In this document: in pieces, positions 28,501 through 36,694 of the stretch
Layout: every line of letters starts with the position of its first letter
Position numbering within the stretch: the first letter of the stretch is position 1
Assembly: GCF_000346485.2 (NCBI RefSeq)
Contig: NZ_KQ976354.1
Location: 1 to 64,000, forward strand
Source: Scytonema hofmannii PCC 7110
GTDB lineage: Bacteria > Cyanobacteriota > Cyanobacteriia > Cyanobacteriales > Nostocaceae
Length of the DNA: 64,000 nt
Direction: 5' to 3'
Program-made: the position numbers and the translations under genes
Notes under the pieces: generated by a model
What the model was told of the DNA's origin: nothing
The model's input: the letters and a program-made list of their open reading frames with translations, nothing else
The model's database searches: none

Positions 28501-29243
28501 TTTTACAAGGACATACAGATTGGGCTTATACTGTAACTTTTCATCCTTCATCTGAAATCATTGCCAGTGGCAGTGCTGACTGTACCATTAAACTATGGGA
28601 TTGGCACACCGGACAGTGTTCCAAAAATTTAATCGGTCATGCAGACAAAATTTGTGGACTAGTCTTTAGTCCTAATGGGCAAATATTAGCGAGTGCCAGT
28701 GCCGATCAAACTGTGAAGTTATGGAATTGGGAAACAGGTCATTGCACAACAACTTTACCTGCTCATGATGCCAGAGTTTACACCGTTATATTTAGCCCAG
28801 ATGGTCAAACTTTAGCCACTTGTAGCACTGACCAAACGATAAAATTATGGGATTGTGAAACGGGTAAATGCCTTAAAACTTTCACAGAGCATACCAACTG
28901 GGTATTTGCCATTGCCTTTAGCCCAGATGGACAAATCCTTGCTAGCGCTTCCCACGACCAAACCGTCAGAATATGGAATATAAAAACGGGGAAATGTCAA
29001 CATATCTGTATTGGACACGCCCATCTAGTTTCTTCTGTTGCTTTTCATCCGGATGGAAAAGTCATAGCGAGTGGATCGCAAGACCAATCCGTAAGGATTT
29101 GGGATGTAAAGACAGGAGAATGTGTGAGAATCTTGAGAGCGAAAAGACTCTACGAGGGGATGAATATTACTGGTGTGACAGGTTTAACGGATGCAACAGT
29201 TTTGACACTTCACTCTTTGGGTGCGGTAAGTTTAGATAGGTAA
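25560..29243 (+). CDS. STAND NTPase (NB-ARC) with 14 WD40 repeats
   Basis: 1227 residues from ATG 25560 (MATLNASQQGLVKIKQARSQ). The order is: an N-terminal helical domain (about 10-85), an NB-ARC NTPase with Walker A LGMGGIGKTTL at about 159-169 and Walker B CLLILDNAESIL, a helical arm, a short pentapeptide-like stretch (DFSGLTLWQAYMQGVHLHDV), then 14 WD40 repeats of 42 residues. Fourteen repeats would make two seven-bladed propellers. STAND proteins of this build bind a ligand with the propellers and oligomerise; in bacteria some act in defence or signalling. No dedicated effector domain is visible unless the N-terminal domain serves as one. Repeats 3, 5 and 6 share GDRT, showing recent internal duplication. 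Confidence 0.93.
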   Translation: MATLNASQQGLVKIKQARSQKGWAVDDFRWLEAASLILGTNWKEQGVLAIGISEGTWKRFLAGKHPINASAFKAYCEVLGLSWEEVAEKKVKDRKTPSNQETPLSPHDSPTLKGTPQSPPLHADWGEAPDVSTFYGREEELNTVKRWVVQENCRLITLLGMGGIGKTTLSVKLAQQIIEMQDTRFVIWRSLRNAPPPEDTLAELIQFLSRQQETILPDGLNSRILLLLKYLRSSHCLLILDNAESILLPGDRTGRYRVGYEGYGELLRCVAETSHQSCLILTSREKPQGLAKYEGDSLPVRSLQLTGLLETEGRELFHAKGKFIGSDTQWQVLISRYGGNPLALKIVASSIRDFFDGSISQFLEISQQSIFIFDDIRDLLDQQFHRLSALERDIIFWIAINREPVSLSDLQTDFVTHVPPRELLESLSSLQRRSLIEKTSGGLTHQPVVMEYTTTQIIEKISQEIQELPNRKWEEKTQPNSTPNPQPPTPLFISHALIKAQAKDYIRETQINLILQPIINESVSQLGSLENLFHNLSQILSYLRGKTPKETGYAAGNTLNLLHQAQVDMTGFDFSGLTLWQAYMQGVHLHDVNFSNSDLSRCVFTETLGNILFAAFSPDGQLLATCDTDCNVRVWEVETGRLLLICQGHSNWVRFVVFSPDGDILASGGADHTIKLWNVSDGVCIKTLIGHCHETFSVAFSPNGDILASASGDRTVKLWNIRDGNCIKTLTGHTDWVRCVAFSPDGEILASSGADHKIKLWNLETGECLHTLSQHQSWVRSIAFNPSGDTLASGSGDRTIAIWDYHTGECIKTYTGHTNSVYSVAYSPNGDILVSGSGDRTVKLWDCHTHTCIKTLHKQTNEVCCVAFSPDNQTIACVSLDQTMRLWDYHNGQCLKTWQGNTDWALPVTFSPNGQILASGSNDKTIKLWDWQTGNCLLSLQGHTDFIYGLTFSPDGQILASASTDSTVRLWAVNTGKCFQILQGHTDWAYTVTFHPSSEIIASGSADCTIKLWDWHTGQCSKNLIGHADKICGLVFSPNGQILASASADQTVKLWNWETGHCTTTLPAHDARVYTVIFSPDGQTLATCSTDQTIKLWDCETGKCLKTFTEHTNWVFAIAFSPDGQILASASHDQTVRIWNIKTGKCQHICIGHAHLVSSVAFHPDGKVIASGSQDQSVRIWDVKTGECVRILRAKRLYEGMNITGVTGLTDATVLTLHSLGAVSLDR

Positions 29244-29605
29244 CTCCACGATACTTCAACTCAGATTTGGTTTGAGTTGGAACTGTTGTTATCCTCAAAA
29301 TTGAGTAACTAATGCCTCGATACTTTGTATTGACAAAATATGGGGGGTTTGGGAATTGGGTATGGCTTGTGTTGTATTGAGAACCGCGATAAGAGAGTTG
29401 CATTATTGAATTTTTGTGGTTAACTCGTGTTGACTGTTATCACCATAGAATTTAACTTTCCTTAAGTCCATGTATAAAAGTTATGGAGTTGGTAAGTTAG
29501 AGACGACTTAACTTTTCACTCAACTCTGATATAGCGATTCCCACACTCGTGAAGTACACCGAAGAAATAATTAACCGCAGATGAACGCAGACGGACGCAG
29601 ATAAA
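29244..29605. other. Intergenic region with dispersed repeats
   Basis: No gene found. It contains a cgcagatgaacgcagacgga-type dispersed repeat just before the RelE-like gene and a CTTAACTTTT word at 29507 that lacks the rest of the promoter module described elsewhere. Confidence 0.5.
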
Positions 29606-29827
29606 TTGGTACCTCAGCAGCCCGGAAAACGCTATAAGAAAATACCAATAGATATTAAGAAACAAATCGATTCAAAAATTCTAGATTTAGCAATAGAACC
29701 TCGTCCAAACGGTGTAAAAAAATTACAATATGAGAATTCATATCGAATTCAAGTAGGAGATTACCGAGTTATTGATGAAATAGAAGATAATTTTTTATTA
29801 GTCGTAGCTCGAATTCCTCAAATATAA
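29606..29827 (+). pseudogene. RelE-type toxin, both ends damaged
   Basis: 73 codons with the RelE core: KIPIDIKKQIDSKILDLAIE, then YRIQVGDYRVIDEIEDN. Family members continue with RIGHRREVY; here the frame ends ARIPQI-stop, removing the catalytic tail. The N-terminus (TTG start) enters from a dispersed repeat and the usual first strand is missing. No antitoxin is adjacent. Probably inactive. Confidence 0.6.
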
Positions 29828-29878
29828 TAGATATTAGGATCGCATTGTCCTTAAGACCAGTTCTCCCACTGTTAGCCC

Positions 29879-30091
29879 ATGCAAATCACTCTCAACCTCG
29901 ATGAAGCCCTTCTTAACGAAGCATTCCAGCTTACCAACCTCACTACTCAAGAAGAACTGCTTAACCTCGCTCTGCAAGAACTTGTACGCTCGCGTCGAAA
30001 GAAAAACCTTCTCGACCTCGCAGGACAAATCCAGTTAACTCCAGACTTCGACCACAAAGCTCTGCGTGAAACTCATCATGCTGCTAATTGA
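29879..30091 (+). CDS. vapB: VapB-type antitoxin
   Basis: 70 residues of the VapB/DUF2191 type: MQITLNLDEALLNEAFQLTN, EELLNLALQELVRSRRKKNL, then a C-terminal tail (FDHKALRETHHAAN) that would fill the toxin active site. It overlaps the start of the PIN toxin gene, giving translational coupling. Confidence 0.85.
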   Translation: MQITLNLDEALLNEAFQLTNLTTQEELLNLALQELVRSRRKKNLLDLAGQIQLTPDFDHKALRETHHAAN

Positions 30092-30476
30092 TACATCGGT
30101 TTGGCTCGGTGTCTTTCGCGATTCCACTGGTCAAATACGCCAGCAGCTTGAAACTCTAATTGCCGATCGTCAGGTTTTCCTCTCCCGATTCACTCAGCTT
30201 GAACTTCTTGAAGGGAGCCTGAACGAGCAAGAATGGATCGTCCTCTCTACCTACCTCGCAACACAAGATTACATTGAACTTACGCCTCATTCCTGGCAGT
30301 TGGCTGCCCGTATTTACTATGACTTGCGCCGCCAAGGACTTACCGTTGGCAGCCCGATTGATTGCTGCATCGCTCAAGCTGCTCTAGAGAATAATTTACT
30401 TTTGATTCACAACGATCGCGACTTTGAAATCATTGCCCAAGTGTGCTCGCTCCAACATTTGCGCTTTCAACCCTAA
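30078..30476 (+). CDS. vapC: VapC PIN-domain toxin
   Basis: 132 residues. PIN acids: Asp in MLLIDTSVWLGVF, Glu in FTQLELLEGS, Asp in GSPIDCCIAQAAL and Asp in LLIHNDRDFEII; all four are present, so it is likely an active endoribonuclease. ATG 30078 overlaps vapB by 14 bases; another start 12 bases upstream is possible. This is the only complete VapBC pair seen; the region just downstream starts the injection-system locus. Confidence 0.88.
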   Translation: MLLIDTSVWLGVFRDSTGQIRQQLETLIADRQVFLSRFTQLELLEGSLNEQEWIVLSTYLATQDYIELTPHSWQLAARIYYDLRRQGLTVGSPIDCCIAQAALENNLLLIHNDRDFEIIAQVCSLQHLRFQP

Positions 30477-30579
30477 ATCTTTTCTGCAAAGCACTACTGA
30501 ATGATGCCGGAAAAGTAAATAACTCTTTTCTAGTTGTCAATGAGTCTGCTATTCACACAGATATTTCTAGGATTTACAA

Positions 30580-30644
30580 AAAAGTTAAGGAGTTTTGAAA
30601 CTTAACTTTTCTGTATCGACGGCAATGACTCAAATAAGTAAAAA
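30580..30644 (+). promoter_or_regulatory. Promoter module P1, upstream of eCIS ATPase
   Basis: AAGTTAAG (30582-30589), 11 bases, then CTTAACTTTTCTGTATCGAC (30601-30620), 18 bases, then TAAAAA (30639-30644) as -10. TCGACG would be the -35 hexamer with a 17-base spacer. The same module occurs at 39070, 56209, 57897, 59241 and (degenerate) 59129. It argues that the ATPase gene starts at 30677, not upstream. Confidence 0.7.
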
Positions 30645-30676
30645 TGTTCCTGAATTATATAATTCAGAATTTGGCA

Positions 30677-32866
30677 ATGATACAGCTAGACAAGGCAGTC
30701 CTGGAACAAAACAGACAGATAGCGAACCAACCTAACAATAACAGTTCGCTGCCCATACTGCAATGGTTGGATAGTCTCTTGAAACAGGTAATTAGCTCAG
30801 ACGATACCAATTACGAAATAGATGAGTCCAGGGTAAATCCTTACTCTGGGCTGTATATTGACCCGGTAAGTGTCAGTAAACTATTGGTAGCTGAAGCAGG
30901 AACACCAGCATTTTGTGTAGATACTCAAATTTTAGAAGTCCGTTTGCAAAAGGCTTTGCAGGCAGATATTCGCTGGCAGCAGTTGCAACAATCCTTTAAC
31001 TTATCAGTCTTTGATATGGGTGTCATAGCGATCGCTATTGCACCCGATTTTGACTTGCGTTATGAGAAACTTTATGCATATCTGCAAGATGATGTCACTC
31101 GCAAACGTCCCAGTATTGATTTAGTATTGAATCTGCTGTGTGCTAATGCTGTTGACAAACTACAACGACACTCTCACTTTGCTCCTAATGCACCACCGAT
31201 CCGTCATGGCTTACTACATCTAATCGCGGATGGGCATCAGACACAGCCTGCTTTTCTCAGCCACGCCTTAAAAGTGGATGAACAAGTCAGTCGCTTTTTA
31301 CGACAACAACCAGGACTCGATCCCCAATTAGCTTGTCATTGCCAGTTAACTCAACCAAATGTCAGTTTGAACGGTTTATTCTTAGAACCGACAATTGAGC
31401 AAGGGTTACAAACAATTGCCCACCACCTCAAATCCACAAATCAGCCACTCAGTTTGTATTTCCAGGGAGAACCAGAATTAGGACAACACAAAATAGCTGC
31501 TGCTATTGCCACAGAATTACATCGTCCGTTATTGAGCGCTAATTTAGCTCAGGTATTAACCTCAAAAACCAATATTTCTCAATGGTTACAGCGTTTGTGG
31601 CGAGAGGCAATATTTCAGAGAGCAGTGCTTTATCTAGAAGGATTGGACAGCTTAAAGCCTCAAGAACATTCAACGGCTTATGCTCAACTGTTGACCATAT
31701 TATCATCTCAAACATTGTTCGCGATTTTATCAGGCGTACAGCCGTGGGAAGCTACTCGTGACATTGAGATCGTTCAAGTTTCTTTGACAATGCCTGATTT
31801 TAATCGAAGACGTGCTTGCTGGCAGTTTCACCTAAATAAAGCCCAGATTCCTCACTCCGATCACGATTTAGATAACATTGCTGACCGATTTCGTCTCACA
31901 ACAGAGCAAATTAGTCAAGCGATCGCAACTAGCCGCAACCAAGCTCTCTGGCAAGCAATACAACAAAGCCAAACCACAACTCCTGCGATCGCTAATGTGT
32001 TTGCCGCCGCCCGCACTCAATCGGGTTTAGATTTAGGTTCAGTTGCCCGCAAGATTCAACCAAAGCATGGTTGGGACGATCTTATATTATCTTCCGAACC
32101 CTTAGCTCAACTCAAAGAACTGTGTAATCACGCTAAATATCACCATGTTGTATTCGAGCAGTGGGGCTTTGAACGCAAACTGTCACTCGGTAAGGGATTA
32201 AACGCCCTGTTTGGTGGTTCGCCAGGAACGGGGAAGACAATGGCAGCCGGGGTAATTGCCAGAGAATTGCAACTCGATCTGTATAAAATTGACCTGTCGC
32301 AAGTTGTGAGTAAATACATTGGCGAAACCGAGAAAAATCTCGATCGGATTTTTACCGCTGCCGAAAATGCCAATGCTATTTTATTGTTCGATGAAGCAGA
32401 TGCCTTATTTGGCAAACGCTCGGAGGTAAAAGATGCTCGCGATCGCTACGCCAATTTAGAAGTTGCTTACTTGCTCCAAAAGATGGAAGAGTACGAAGGC
32501 ATCACGATTTTGACTACCAATTTACGTCAAAACCTTGATGAAGCTTTTATTCGCCGGATTCGTTTTATCATTAGCTTTCCCTTTCCCGAAGAAGAAGAAC
32601 GCTTACAGATTTGGCAAGGGATGTTTCCTACTGAGACACCCCTAGCAACCGATGTTGATTTATCTCGTTTAGCTAAACAATTCAAACTAGCAGGGGGTAG
32701 CATTCGCAATATTGTCCTTGCGGCGGCGTTTTTAGCAGCTGATACAGGAGAAGCAATGCTCTCTGAAGGGAGATGCTCTGCGATCGCAATGAAACATTTA
32801 CTGCAAGCAACTAAGCGAGAGTTACAGAAAACAGGACGGTTAATCAATGAGGCAGAGTTTTTATGA
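30677..32866 (+). CDS. eCIS AAA+ ATPase (Afp15/Pvc15-like)
   Basis: About 729 residues. The N-terminal half is a degenerate ATPase-like and winged-helix region. The C-terminal half is an active AAA+ module: Walker A GGSPGTGKTMAAGVIA, Walker B AILLFDEADALFGKRSEVKD, then sensor TILTTNL and an Arg finger RRIRF. This matches Afp15/Pvc15-type ATPases of contractile injection systems, thought to act in assembly or in recycling of sheath or effector loading. ATG 30677 (MIQLDKAVLEQNRQ) is chosen because the promoter -10 box lies at 30639-30644. Confidence 0.9.
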   Translation: MIQLDKAVLEQNRQIANQPNNNSSLPILQWLDSLLKQVISSDDTNYEIDESRVNPYSGLYIDPVSVSKLLVAEAGTPAFCVDTQILEVRLQKALQADIRWQQLQQSFNLSVFDMGVIAIAIAPDFDLRYEKLYAYLQDDVTRKRPSIDLVLNLLCANAVDKLQRHSHFAPNAPPIRHGLLHLIADGHQTQPAFLSHALKVDEQVSRFLRQQPGLDPQLACHCQLTQPNVSLNGLFLEPTIEQGLQTIAHHLKSTNQPLSLYFQGEPELGQHKIAAAIATELHRPLLSANLAQVLTSKTNISQWLQRLWREAIFQRAVLYLEGLDSLKPQEHSTAYAQLLTILSSQTLFAILSGVQPWEATRDIEIVQVSLTMPDFNRRRACWQFHLNKAQIPHSDHDLDNIADRFRLTTEQISQAIATSRNQALWQAIQQSQTTTPAIANVFAAARTQSGLDLGSVARKIQPKHGWDDLILSSEPLAQLKELCNHAKYHHVVFEQWGFERKLSLGKGLNALFGGSPGTGKTMAAGVIARELQLDLYKIDLSQVVSKYIGETEKNLDRIFTAAENANAILLFDEADALFGKRSEVKDARDRYANLEVAYLLQKMEEYEGITILTTNLRQNLDEAFIRRIRFIISFPFPEEEERLQIWQGMFPTETPLATDVDLSRLAKQFKLAGGSIRNIVLAAAFLAADTGEAMLSEGRCSAIAMKHLLQATKRELQKTGRLINEAEFL

Positions 32867-32962
32867 GGATTTGTCCTTTGTCATTGGTCATGAATTCTTT
32901 CTCGAAACTTATTCAGAGAGGTGAGGTATAGTTAATTTATGCAGGACAGTACATTCTTACGT

Positions 32963-33415
32963 ATGGCAATTACAAACTTAGATGCGATTGCAGATTATTT
33001 TATTTACATAGCTAACGAGACAGGTTCATTTATCAGTAACCTGAAGCTGCAAAAACTTGTGTATTATGCTCAAGCTTGGCATTTAGGAATTTATGATACT
33101 CCTTTGTTTGAGGAAGACTTTGAAGCTTGGGTGCATGGTCCAGTTATCCCTTCTTTGTTTTACAAGTATAAAGAATTTGGATGGAAGCCGATTCTTAAAG
33201 AAGTTGAGCAGCCTAAGTTTATGTCAGAATTAGAAGAATTTTTAGAGAATTTGACTGAGGAGTATTTTATTTGTGATGGGTATGAACTAGAACTAATGGT
33301 TACTCGTGAAGACCCTTGGAAGTTGGCGAGAAAAGGTTTAGCTAGAGATGAACCTTCTCATGCGATTATTACTAAAGAATCCATGAGAATCTTCTACAAA
33401 GAACGTGCCGCCTAA
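32963..33415 (+). CDS. Panacea-domain antitoxin (PanA/SocA-like)
   Basis: 150 residues. Panacea (DUF4065) domain: ISNLKLQKLVYYAQAWHLGI, DFEAWVHGPVIPSLFYKYKE. In known cases this domain is the neutralising part of diverse toxin-antitoxin pairs. The next gene overlaps by 11 bases and would be the toxin. The pair sits between the ATPase and the Pvc16-like gene of the injection system and is probably a passenger. An in-frame ATG 24 bases upstream (32939) is also possible. Confidence 0.8.
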   Translation: MAITNLDAIADYFIYIANETGSFISNLKLQKLVYYAQAWHLGIYDTPLFEEDFEAWVHGPVIPSLFYKYKEFGWKPILKEVEQPKFMSELEEFLENLTEEYFICDGYELELMVTREDPWKLARKGLARDEPSHAIITKESMRIFYKERAA

Positions 33416-33839
33416 AAAACCTAAAAAAACAGATACCCGTAATAAACAATCTGCATCTGCAATTAAACGAATACCAGTAGAAATACCACAAGGAACTAGT
33501 TTTTCTTTTAGATATCTCCAAAATGATAAGCCAAAATTCACCATTCAAAATCGAGATACTAAGTATTTTGAATCTCTTCTCATGAGATTGCGAGATTTAT
33601 CAACCTTAACATTTGCAGAAATTATTAACAATCGTAGTAAAAGTCTTCGATGCCATTTGATAGATTGGAAAGATACAACAGAACCAAATGGCTTTGGCAT
33701 ACCGAACGAGGAGCAAATCGTCAACTCAGCTTATCAGTTTCAGATATCATCAAACGAACATGGTAGGGTGCATGGCTTTTTTCTTGAAAATATTTTTTAT
33801 ATTGTTTGGCTAGACCCTAATCACAACCTTTATCAATGA
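33405..33839 (+). CDS. Putative toxin partner of the Panacea protein
   Basis: 144 residues starting at GTG 33405 inside the end of the antitoxin gene. Basic N-terminus (PPKKPKKTDTRNKQ), a central domain (FTIQNRDTKYFESLLMRLRD) and a C-terminal part (HGRVHGFFLENIFYIVWLDP, then NHNLYQ) with an F..VWLDP.H.LY motif seen at the end of several small toxin-like proteins. No catalytic residue can be assigned. The toxin role is inferred from the overlap with the Panacea gene. Confidence 0.6.
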   Translation: MPPKKPKKTDTRNKQSASAIKRIPVEIPQGTSFSFRYLQNDKPKFTIQNRDTKYFESLLMRLRDLSTLTFAEIINNRSKSLRCHLIDWKDTTEPNGFGIPNEEQIVNSAYQFQISSNEHGRVHGFFLENIFYIVWLDPNHNLYQ

Positions 33840-33962
33840 TTATGTGTTAAAAACGCTACACATATTTACGCTGTATGCCACCAGTGACATTGAGATAATT
33901 ATAGTTTTTTGTCATTGGTCATTTGTCATTAATTTTTTCTCCCTTATCTCCCTTTTATCGCA

Positions 33963-34565
33963 ATGATTCATTACTTAGACGAAACACTCAGGATTTTACT
34001 AAGTGAAGTGATGTTAGGAATGCAACCTCATAGCATTCAATTTGAGCGTCCCACCAAAACCTGGGAAGACCAAACGACAGAACCTCGCATTAATTGTTTT
34101 CTCTATGATATACGTGAAAATACAGAATTAAGGTTTGATAGACAACAATATCTAAATGTACCGCCCAACGAAAAAACGGGTACTCGGCAAGTTGCTCCCC
34201 GACGCATAGATTTTACCTATCTAATTACAGCGTGGTGTGCAGAGGTTAGCGATGAGCATGAATTGTTGGGTAACGTGTTACTGACGTTATTGCGCTACCC
34301 TACTTTACCAAAAGATAAGCTACACCAAAACTTACAAAATCAACCATTCCCGATCCGAACTTGGGTGAGTCAACCAGAAGACACGCCCAAGATTTGGGAA
34401 TTTTGGGGCGCGAATGAGTGGCGTTTAAAAGCAGGAATCAGTTATCGCCTGACACTAGCGATCGCACCAACTCCCGAAACAGTCACATTGCCTAACGAAA
34501 CACGAATCAACATCAACATCGATGATAATCCAAAATCTAAAATCCAAAATCCAAAATTGAATTGA
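33963..34565 (+). CDS. DUF4255 tail terminator (Afp16/Pvc16-like)
   Basis: 200 residues; DUF4255 hallmark start MIHYLDETLRILLSEVMLGM, then PRINCFLYDIRENTELR and RRIDFTYLITAWCAEVSDEH. In Afp and Pvc the homologue caps the distal end of the sheath-tube. The last 12 residues (NPKSKIQNPKLN) are read from an atccaaa tandem repeat and are surely not part of the fold. Overlaps the next frame by a few bases and is probably co-transcribed with the DUF4157 gene. Confidence 0.88.
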   Translation: MIHYLDETLRILLSEVMLGMQPHSIQFERPTKTWEDQTTEPRINCFLYDIRENTELRFDRQQYLNVPPNEKTGTRQVAPRRIDFTYLITAWCAEVSDEHELLGNVLLTLLRYPTLPKDKLHQNLQNQPFPIRTWVSQPEDTPKIWEFWGANEWRLKAGISYRLTLAIAPTPETVTLPNETRININIDDNPKSKIQNPKLN

Positions 34566-34573
34566 GGTGTCCT

Positions 34574-36622
34574 ATGTCCCACAAATCACCAAAAGCGATC
34601 GCTTCTTCCAAATCTCAAACCACACAGCAAACAGCCGATTTGCAGCCAGAAAGTCTAGAAGCAGAAGAACTGACTGCACAAGAACCAGTTTCACTTGCAT
34701 CACAGATTTCGTCAATTAGTAATACTCCAAATCCAAATGCTCACGCAGCAATAATAAATCGCGCTGTAGCATCTCCCCAATCTTCGCAGCAAGTTATCTT
34801 GCAATTACAGCGACAATATGGCAATCGCTATGTCAATCGAGTCCTGCAGCAAACGCGACAACTCCAAACTCCCATTCAAGCAAAATTAACCCTCGGTGCA
34901 GTAGGGGATAAATACGAACAGGAGGCAGATCGCGTCGCTAAACAAGTTGTCAATCAAATCCAAACATCGCAATTAACAAGTACAACTCAAACGCCGTCTG
35001 TACAACGAGACATGATGGCACAAGAAAATAAACTCCAAATGAAACCTGCGGACACCATTCAACGAGAAGGTGTGCTGGATGAAGAGAATGAGTTAGGAGT
35101 GAATGCTCTATTGCAGCGATCGGCAACTGTAGATGGAGGCACTATTACACCCGATCTAGAAACCTCAATTCAACAAGCTAGAGGCAGAGGGCAGCCATTA
35201 CCAGACAATATTCGGCAACCGATGGAACAGGCATTTGGTGCAGATTTTAGTGGCGTGAAAGTTCACACAGATGCACAGTCTGATGGACTTAATCAAGCAG
35301 TTCAAGCAAAAGCATTCACCACAGGTCAAGATATTTTTTTCCGACAAGGGAAATATAATCCTGGCAGTTCAATAGGACAAGAATTGCTTGCTCATGAGTT
35401 AACTCATGTAGTACAGCAAACGCAAGGGCAGATACAATCTGTCCAACGTTCGGATGATGAGGAGTTGCCTGGGCCTGGTCCCATTCCTGAAGATCTATTT
35501 ATTGAGCTTTTAAGACTGAGGCACATAGCAAAAGAAGAAAAAAATAACAAAAGAAAAGAAAATCTTGAAAAAGCACTAGAGACTACTTACTATTTCGCTA
35601 GTGCGACGGATACAACGAATAGTATCTTAGGTTCAAAGTTAGGTGTTCTTCAGAACCTAGCTGATAGTTCTGGAGAATTAGTAGGTGCGGCAAAAACAGC
35701 TAGCACAACATTAGGTGTTTTTGCAGGATCGGGAGCAGGCATTCTGAGCGGAATCCGAGAAGGGAAGCAAGCATATGATGCTTTCAAACAAGGAAACAAA
35801 GCGGAGGGTAGTGCATACGCTCTTCAAGCTCTGGGAGATACTGCAAGTGGAGCCTTGAATATCGCATCAAATTTCTCACCTGCGGTTGGGTTAGCAACGG
35901 CTGCATCAGGAACTGGTGCAATTTATGGTACAGTCAATGCATTTCGCTATGGAACAGGTGCTTACAATTCACACAAACGCAAAAAAGAACTTGAGAATAT
36001 TGCGTCTCGGAGAAAACTAGCTTATAGGTTCGATCCGTCTTTTGGGCGGGATGAAGAAGATCTAAACATCATTCGAGCAGCAGAATATGCTGCTGATATT
36101 CAGAGAAAGGCAAGGAATCGTCAGGCTTTGTATGCCACAGGTGGAGCATTACAAGTGGCTGGAGGTATAACTACTCTTGTAGCAGGTGGAACTGGTGTTG
36201 GCGCAGGTGTAGGCATTGGTCTTGGCGCTCTTGGAACAGCAATACAACCAGCTGCCATAGTCACTCAATTGCTGAAGCAAAAGGGGCGAGACTACGCGGC
36301 AAATTATCAAGATACCAAATTGGGACAAACCTTTGGAAAAATATTTAACAAAGAAAAGAGTACAAAAAATAAGGACAAAGAGCGAGAAGACATTGCCTAT
36401 TTACTGATGAAAAATCATCAAGATTCAGATATGCAGGAAATATTAAAAAATTTGCCCCAGGTAACTAAAGAAGAAATTAGTAAATATCAAACAGGAGAGA
36501 TGGCACAAGAAGATCTGATTTCAATCCTTAAACGAAGAGAAGAAACTTTGAAACTCAAAGTCCCGAATGCATTGAGGTTCTCCCGCAAACTAAAATCGTC
36601 CCTTCCAGAGTTACCAGAATAG
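34574..36622 (+). CDS. eCIS DUF4157 protein with membrane-active C-terminus, candidate effector
   Basis: 682 residues from ATG 34574 (gaggtg upstream). The N-terminal 190 residues are Gln/Thr-rich and disordered with a short LQRQYGNRYVNRVLQQ motif typical of eCIS cargo. DUF4157 lies at about 190-282 with the metalloprotease-like HELTH at 274-278. The C-terminal 390 residues have long Gly/Ala-rich hydrophobic runs (GGALQVAGGITTLVAGGTGV, then GAGVGIGLGALGTAI) that could enter membranes, followed by a charged helical end. DUF4157 is linked to eCIS effectors in published surveys, so this is the best effector candidate. The gene after it may encode its chaperone. Confidence 0.8.
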   Translation: MSHKSPKAIASSKSQTTQQTADLQPESLEAEELTAQEPVSLASQISSISNTPNPNAHAAIINRAVASPQSSQQVILQLQRQYGNRYVNRVLQQTRQLQTPIQAKLTLGAVGDKYEQEADRVAKQVVNQIQTSQLTSTTQTPSVQRDMMAQENKLQMKPADTIQREGVLDEENELGVNALLQRSATVDGGTITPDLETSIQQARGRGQPLPDNIRQPMEQAFGADFSGVKVHTDAQSDGLNQAVQAKAFTTGQDIFFRQGKYNPGSSIGQELLAHELTHVVQQTQGQIQSVQRSDDEELPGPGPIPEDLFIELLRLRHIAKEEKNNKRKENLEKALETTYYFASATDTTNSILGSKLGVLQNLADSSGELVGAAKTASTTLGVFAGSGAGILSGIREGKQAYDAFKQGNKAEGSAYALQALGDTASGALNIASNFSPAVGLATAASGTGAIYGTVNAFRYGTGAYNSHKRKKELENIASRRKLAYRFDPSFGRDEEDLNIIRAAEYAADIQRKARNRQALYATGGALQVAGGITTLVAGGTGVGAGVGIGLGALGTAIQPAAIVTQLLKQKGRDYAANYQDTKLGQTFGKIFNKEKSTKNKDKEREDIAYLLMKNHQDSDMQEILKNLPQVTKEEISKYQTGEMAQEDLISILKRREETLKLKVPNALRFSRKLKSSLPELPE

Positions 36623-36694
36623 CCTACAAAGAATAAAATTGCATCTACTTTTGAGGAACGTCATCAAATTTTCAAAAAAGGAAGGTACTAATTT

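Noticed and set aside
29500-29520. CTTAACTTTT word at 29507 as a further copy of the shared promoter module
   Set aside because: The following CTGTATCGAC is absent and no -10 box lies at the right distance; the gene downstream is a damaged toxin.
30644-30676. Upstream start for the eCIS ATPase
   Set aside because: It coincides with the proposed -10 box of promoter P1; ATG 30677 is the first start after the predicted transcript start.
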